Under the pieces are notes generated by a model. The model was not told the DNA's origin and did not search any database. It saw only the letters and a program-made list of their open reading frames with translations. A program made the position numbers and the translations under genes. A DNA stretch of 26,931 bases from JAFEBO01 sp044375915. Lineage in GTDB: Bacteria; Planctomycetota; Phycisphaerae; Phycisphaerales; UBA1924. The DNA lies in assembly GCA_044375915.1 (NCBI GenBank), contig JBILLU010000025.1, forward strand, positions 1 through 26,931. The letters are read 5' to 3'. This document shows, piece by piece, positions 25,097-26,931 of this stretch. The stretch's first letter is position 1, and the number at the start of each line of letters is the position of its first letter.

Positions 25097-26569
25097 TCAG
25101 CTCAAGCCGCCCTTGAAGTTGGTCTTCTTGAACTTCTCGCGGAGACGCCGCAGGGCCGGGGTCTCCTTGAGGATCTCATCGGGCGTGCGGGTGTCGCGCG
25201 GAGCCTTGCCGCCGCCGCCGAAGCCGCCGCGACCACCACCGCCGCCGCCAAACCCGCCGCCACCACCTCCACCACCCGGGCCGCCGCGGCCGCGAGCCGG
25301 ACGCTCGCCCGCCTGACCACCGGGTCCACCCTGGCCACCCTCGCCCACCTTGATCTCGGGCAGAGGCTTCAGAGCCTTGATCGACAGGCTGACGCGACGG
25401 CTGCCGGGATCGATCTTGAGCACCTTGCAGCGCACGACCTCATCGACTTTGAGCACGTCCTCGACCTTGCCGATGCGCTTGTGGTCGATCTCGCTGATGT
25501 GCACCAAGCCCTCGACGCCCGGCGCGACCTCGATGAACGCGCCGAACTCGAGAAGCTTCGTGACCTTGCCGGTCATCTCCGCGCCTTCTGCGAGCTTCTC
25601 CGCCGCCGCGGCGAACGGATCGCCCTGCACCTGCTTCAGCCCGAGGCTGATTCGGTTGTTCTCAAAGTCAACCTTCAGCACCTTCACGCTGACCCGCTGG
25701 CCTTCCTTGACATGCCGCTCGACGGCCTTCTCGCCGAAGCCGATCTTGTCGTACGAAAGGTCGCTGATGTGGATGAGACCGTCCACGCCGCCGATGTCCA
25801 CGAACGCGCCGAACGGCATGATCTTGCGGACAATGCCCTCGACGCTCTGGCCTTCGACCAGCTTCTTCTTCGTCTCCTCAGCGAGCCGCTTGCGCTCGGC
25901 GCCGAGCACATCCCGCCTCGAAAGGACGATGTTGCCCTTGCCGAAGCGCTCCACGCGGACGACCGAGGCGCTCATCTTCTCGCCCACAAAAACCGACAGG
26001 TCCTCGATTCGATCCAGCGCCACCTGGCTCGCCGGCATGAATGCCCGATGCCCGGCGACCTCAAGCTCCAGCCCGACCTGTTTTCCGTCCTTGCCCGTCG
26101 CCACGCCAGTCACGCGACCCTCGACCACCTGGCCCGGCTCGAGCAACTCCCAATCGGCCTTCTGCACGCTGCCCGGCCGCGAGCAAATGAAGATGCTCTC
26201 CGCGGCCTCGAACTTGTCCACCACCAGTTCCAGCTGATCGCCCGCCTTGGGCAGTTCTTCTTCCTTGAACTGCAGCCGAGGGACAATCCCCAGTTCCTTG
26301 GGTCCAAACTCGACGAAGATGTCGGTCGGCCCGACCGTCACCACCTGCCCGGTGCGGTGCTCACGACCCGCCTGCACCAGCCGCGGCCCGCGGATGTGCG
26401 CCGGACGCCCGGTCCCCGACGCCACCCGGGCCTTGTCGAGGTTCTTCGCCGCTGCCTCCGTCTCTCGGTCGAGTTCGGCCATCGCGGCATCGATCTCGGC
26501 GTTGAGTTCGGCGGTCAGATCGCCGTCGGCGGGCTTGGTGGACAGGTTGGGATCGGAATGAGTGGACAT
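25097..26569 (-). CDS. rpsA: Ribosomal protein S1-like, four S1 domains plus Gly/Arg-rich segment
   Basis: This 490-residue protein binds mRNA and probably works with the 30S subunit in translation initiation. After an acidic N-terminal helix (about 15-48), four S1 (OB-fold) domains lie at about 73-131, 145-219, 239-313 and 327-400. Domains 3 and 4 are closest to consensus (GIVRKIMPFGAFVDIGGVDG and GKVTKLLEFGAFIEVAPGVE). E. coli S1 has six. Residues 408-455 are a Gly-rich stretch with RGRGG and GGRGGF units. A basic tail of about 35 residues follows (PDEILKETPALRRLREKFKK). The ATG at 26569 is chosen over an upstream in-frame start that would add 70 Arg-rich residues. No Shine-Dalgarno sequence is visible. 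The Gly-rich part resembles the tail of the RRM protein. A general S1-domain RNA-binding protein is the alternative. Confidence 0.92.
   Translation of the reverse strand: MSTHSDPNLSTKPADGDLTAELNAEIDAAMAELDRETEAAAKNLDKARVASGTGRPAHIRGPRLVQAGREHRTGQVVTVGPTDIFVEFGPKELGIVPRLQFKEEELPKAGDQLELVVDKFEAAESIFICSRPGSVQKADWELLEPGQVVEGRVTGVATGKDGKQVGLELEVAGHRAFMPASQVALDRIEDLSVFVGEKMSASVVRVERFGKGNIVLSRRDVLGAERKRLAEETKKKLVEGQSVEGIVRKIMPFGAFVDIGGVDGLIHISDLSYDKIGFGEKAVERHVKEGQRVSVKVLKVDFENNRISLGLKQVQGDPFAAAAEKLAEGAEMTGKVTKLLEFGAFIEVAPGVEGLVHISEIDHKRIGKVEDVLKVDEVVRCKVLKIDPGSRRVSLSIKALKPLPEIKVGEGGQGGPGGQAGERPARGRGGPGGGGGGGGFGGGGGGRGGFGGGGKAPRDTRTPDEILKETPALRRLREKFKKTNFKGGLS
25218..25247. repeat. 30-bp tract shared with the RRM gene, copy 2
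   Basis: This copy encodes part of the Gly/Arg-rich stretch of the S1-like protein. It matches 23006-23035 at 29 of 30 positions, with the difference at 25229, and lies in direct orientation 2.2 kb away. Confidence 0.8.
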
Positions 26570-26812
26570 GCGTGTGACTACTGGACGGAGCTCTCGGCGT
26601 GCCGCGTCAACAACGCGATCAACGCCCCCGACGCGCCGCCCAACGCGCGTGCGAACCCGTGAAATCACGGGAAGAGAAGTGTAGCGGCGTATGCAAGTCC
26701 CGGCGCGACCGCCACCACGCAAACGCCCGATGAGATTCAGTTTCCGGACGACACGCTCGCGATCCGTTCGCGCGGCCAAACCGCCGTCACGCCCCCCGCT
26801 ACATCGCCCACA

Positions 26813-26931
26813 TCACTGCATTGTCCGCTTGATGGCGTCCACAATCCGCTGGGCCGTCCGCACGTTTGCGAACCCCGCCTCGGCGTCGATCGCAGGCCGC
26901 CGCCCGTCCCGCAGCGCCCCCAAAAACTCCT
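26813..26931 (-). CDS. C-terminus of a probable Gfo/Idh/MocA family oxidoreductase (partial)
   Basis: Only the last 39 residues are in the window; the gene continues past the right edge. The fragment begins EFLGALRDGRRPAIDAEAGF and ends RTAQRIVDAIKRTMQ before a TGA at 26813-26815. The pattern E-F-hydrophobic-x-A-hydrophobic-R-x-G-R-x-P, followed by a helix with A-x-R-I-V-x-A-I, is characteristic of the C-terminal end of Gfo/Idh/MocA NAD(P)-dependent sugar dehydrogenases, which planctomycetes carry in many copies. The substrate is unknown. The 243 bp between this stop and the S1 start contain nothing I can identify. Confidence 0.65.
   Translation of the reverse strand, partial: EFLGALRDGRRPAIDAEAGFANVRTAQRIVDAIKRTMQ

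Overview
The window is GC-rich and most likely comes from a member of the Planctomycetota, probably class Phycisphaerae. Four observations support this. The 16S rRNA gene stands alone with no 23S, 5S or tRNA behind it. Its sequence has a planctomycete character, including a variant 530-loop pseudoknot pair. Two secreted proteins end in paired dockerin/EF-hand-like repeats. An ECF sigma factor lies next to a Ser/Thr kinase with TPR repeats, a pairing common in this phylum. The placement is inference from these features; no database search was run.

Layout. Positions 1-1990 (+) hold the end of a class III aminotransferase and a PhoU-like protein. On the minus strand from about 11.0 kb down to 2.1 kb lie, in transcription order, a bifunctional HldE-like nucleotidyltransferase/kinase, a family 2 glycosyltransferase, a ComF-like protein, the 16S rRNA unit and a secreted GH13 alpha-glucan enzyme. 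The 16S unit appears complete: candidate promoter (6828-6855), structured leader, a long-range processing stem (4746-4760 with 6750-6765), the gene (4894-6377) and an intrinsic terminator (4688-4722).

Positions 11.1-15.1 kb hold a zinc-ribbon membrane protein (+) that converges on dUTPase so exactly that the two stop codons overlap in one CTAG. Upstream of dUTPase are a small coiled-coil protein coupled to it by an ATGA overlap and a soluble CapD/WbpM-like nucleotide-sugar dehydratase. Together with the HldE-like protein and the glycosyltransferase this suggests surface polysaccharide or glycoconjugate synthesis.

Positions 15.5-22.7 kb form a symmetrical block. Two secreted proteins with the same C-terminal Ca-loop tail (15512-16696 and 20519-22747, both +) flank a translationally coupled ECF sigma factor and membrane Ser/Thr kinase with TPR repeats (20279 to 16826, -). 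A regulatory link is possible but unproven.

Positions 22.8-26.9 kb hold an RRM protein and a four-domain S1 protein, both ending in or carrying Gly/Arg-rich low-complexity segments that share a 30-bp tract at 29/30 identity in the same reading frame. Between them is a stand-alone FIST-domain protein. The window closes with the C-terminus of a probable Gfo/Idh/MocA oxidoreductase.

Several genes lack a Shine-Dalgarno sequence although the 16S anti-SD is intact. Three of them have a TANNNT box 5-6 nt before the start codon, consistent with leaderless transcripts. I found no CRISPR array, insertion sequence, phage gene, tRNA or recognisable defence system.
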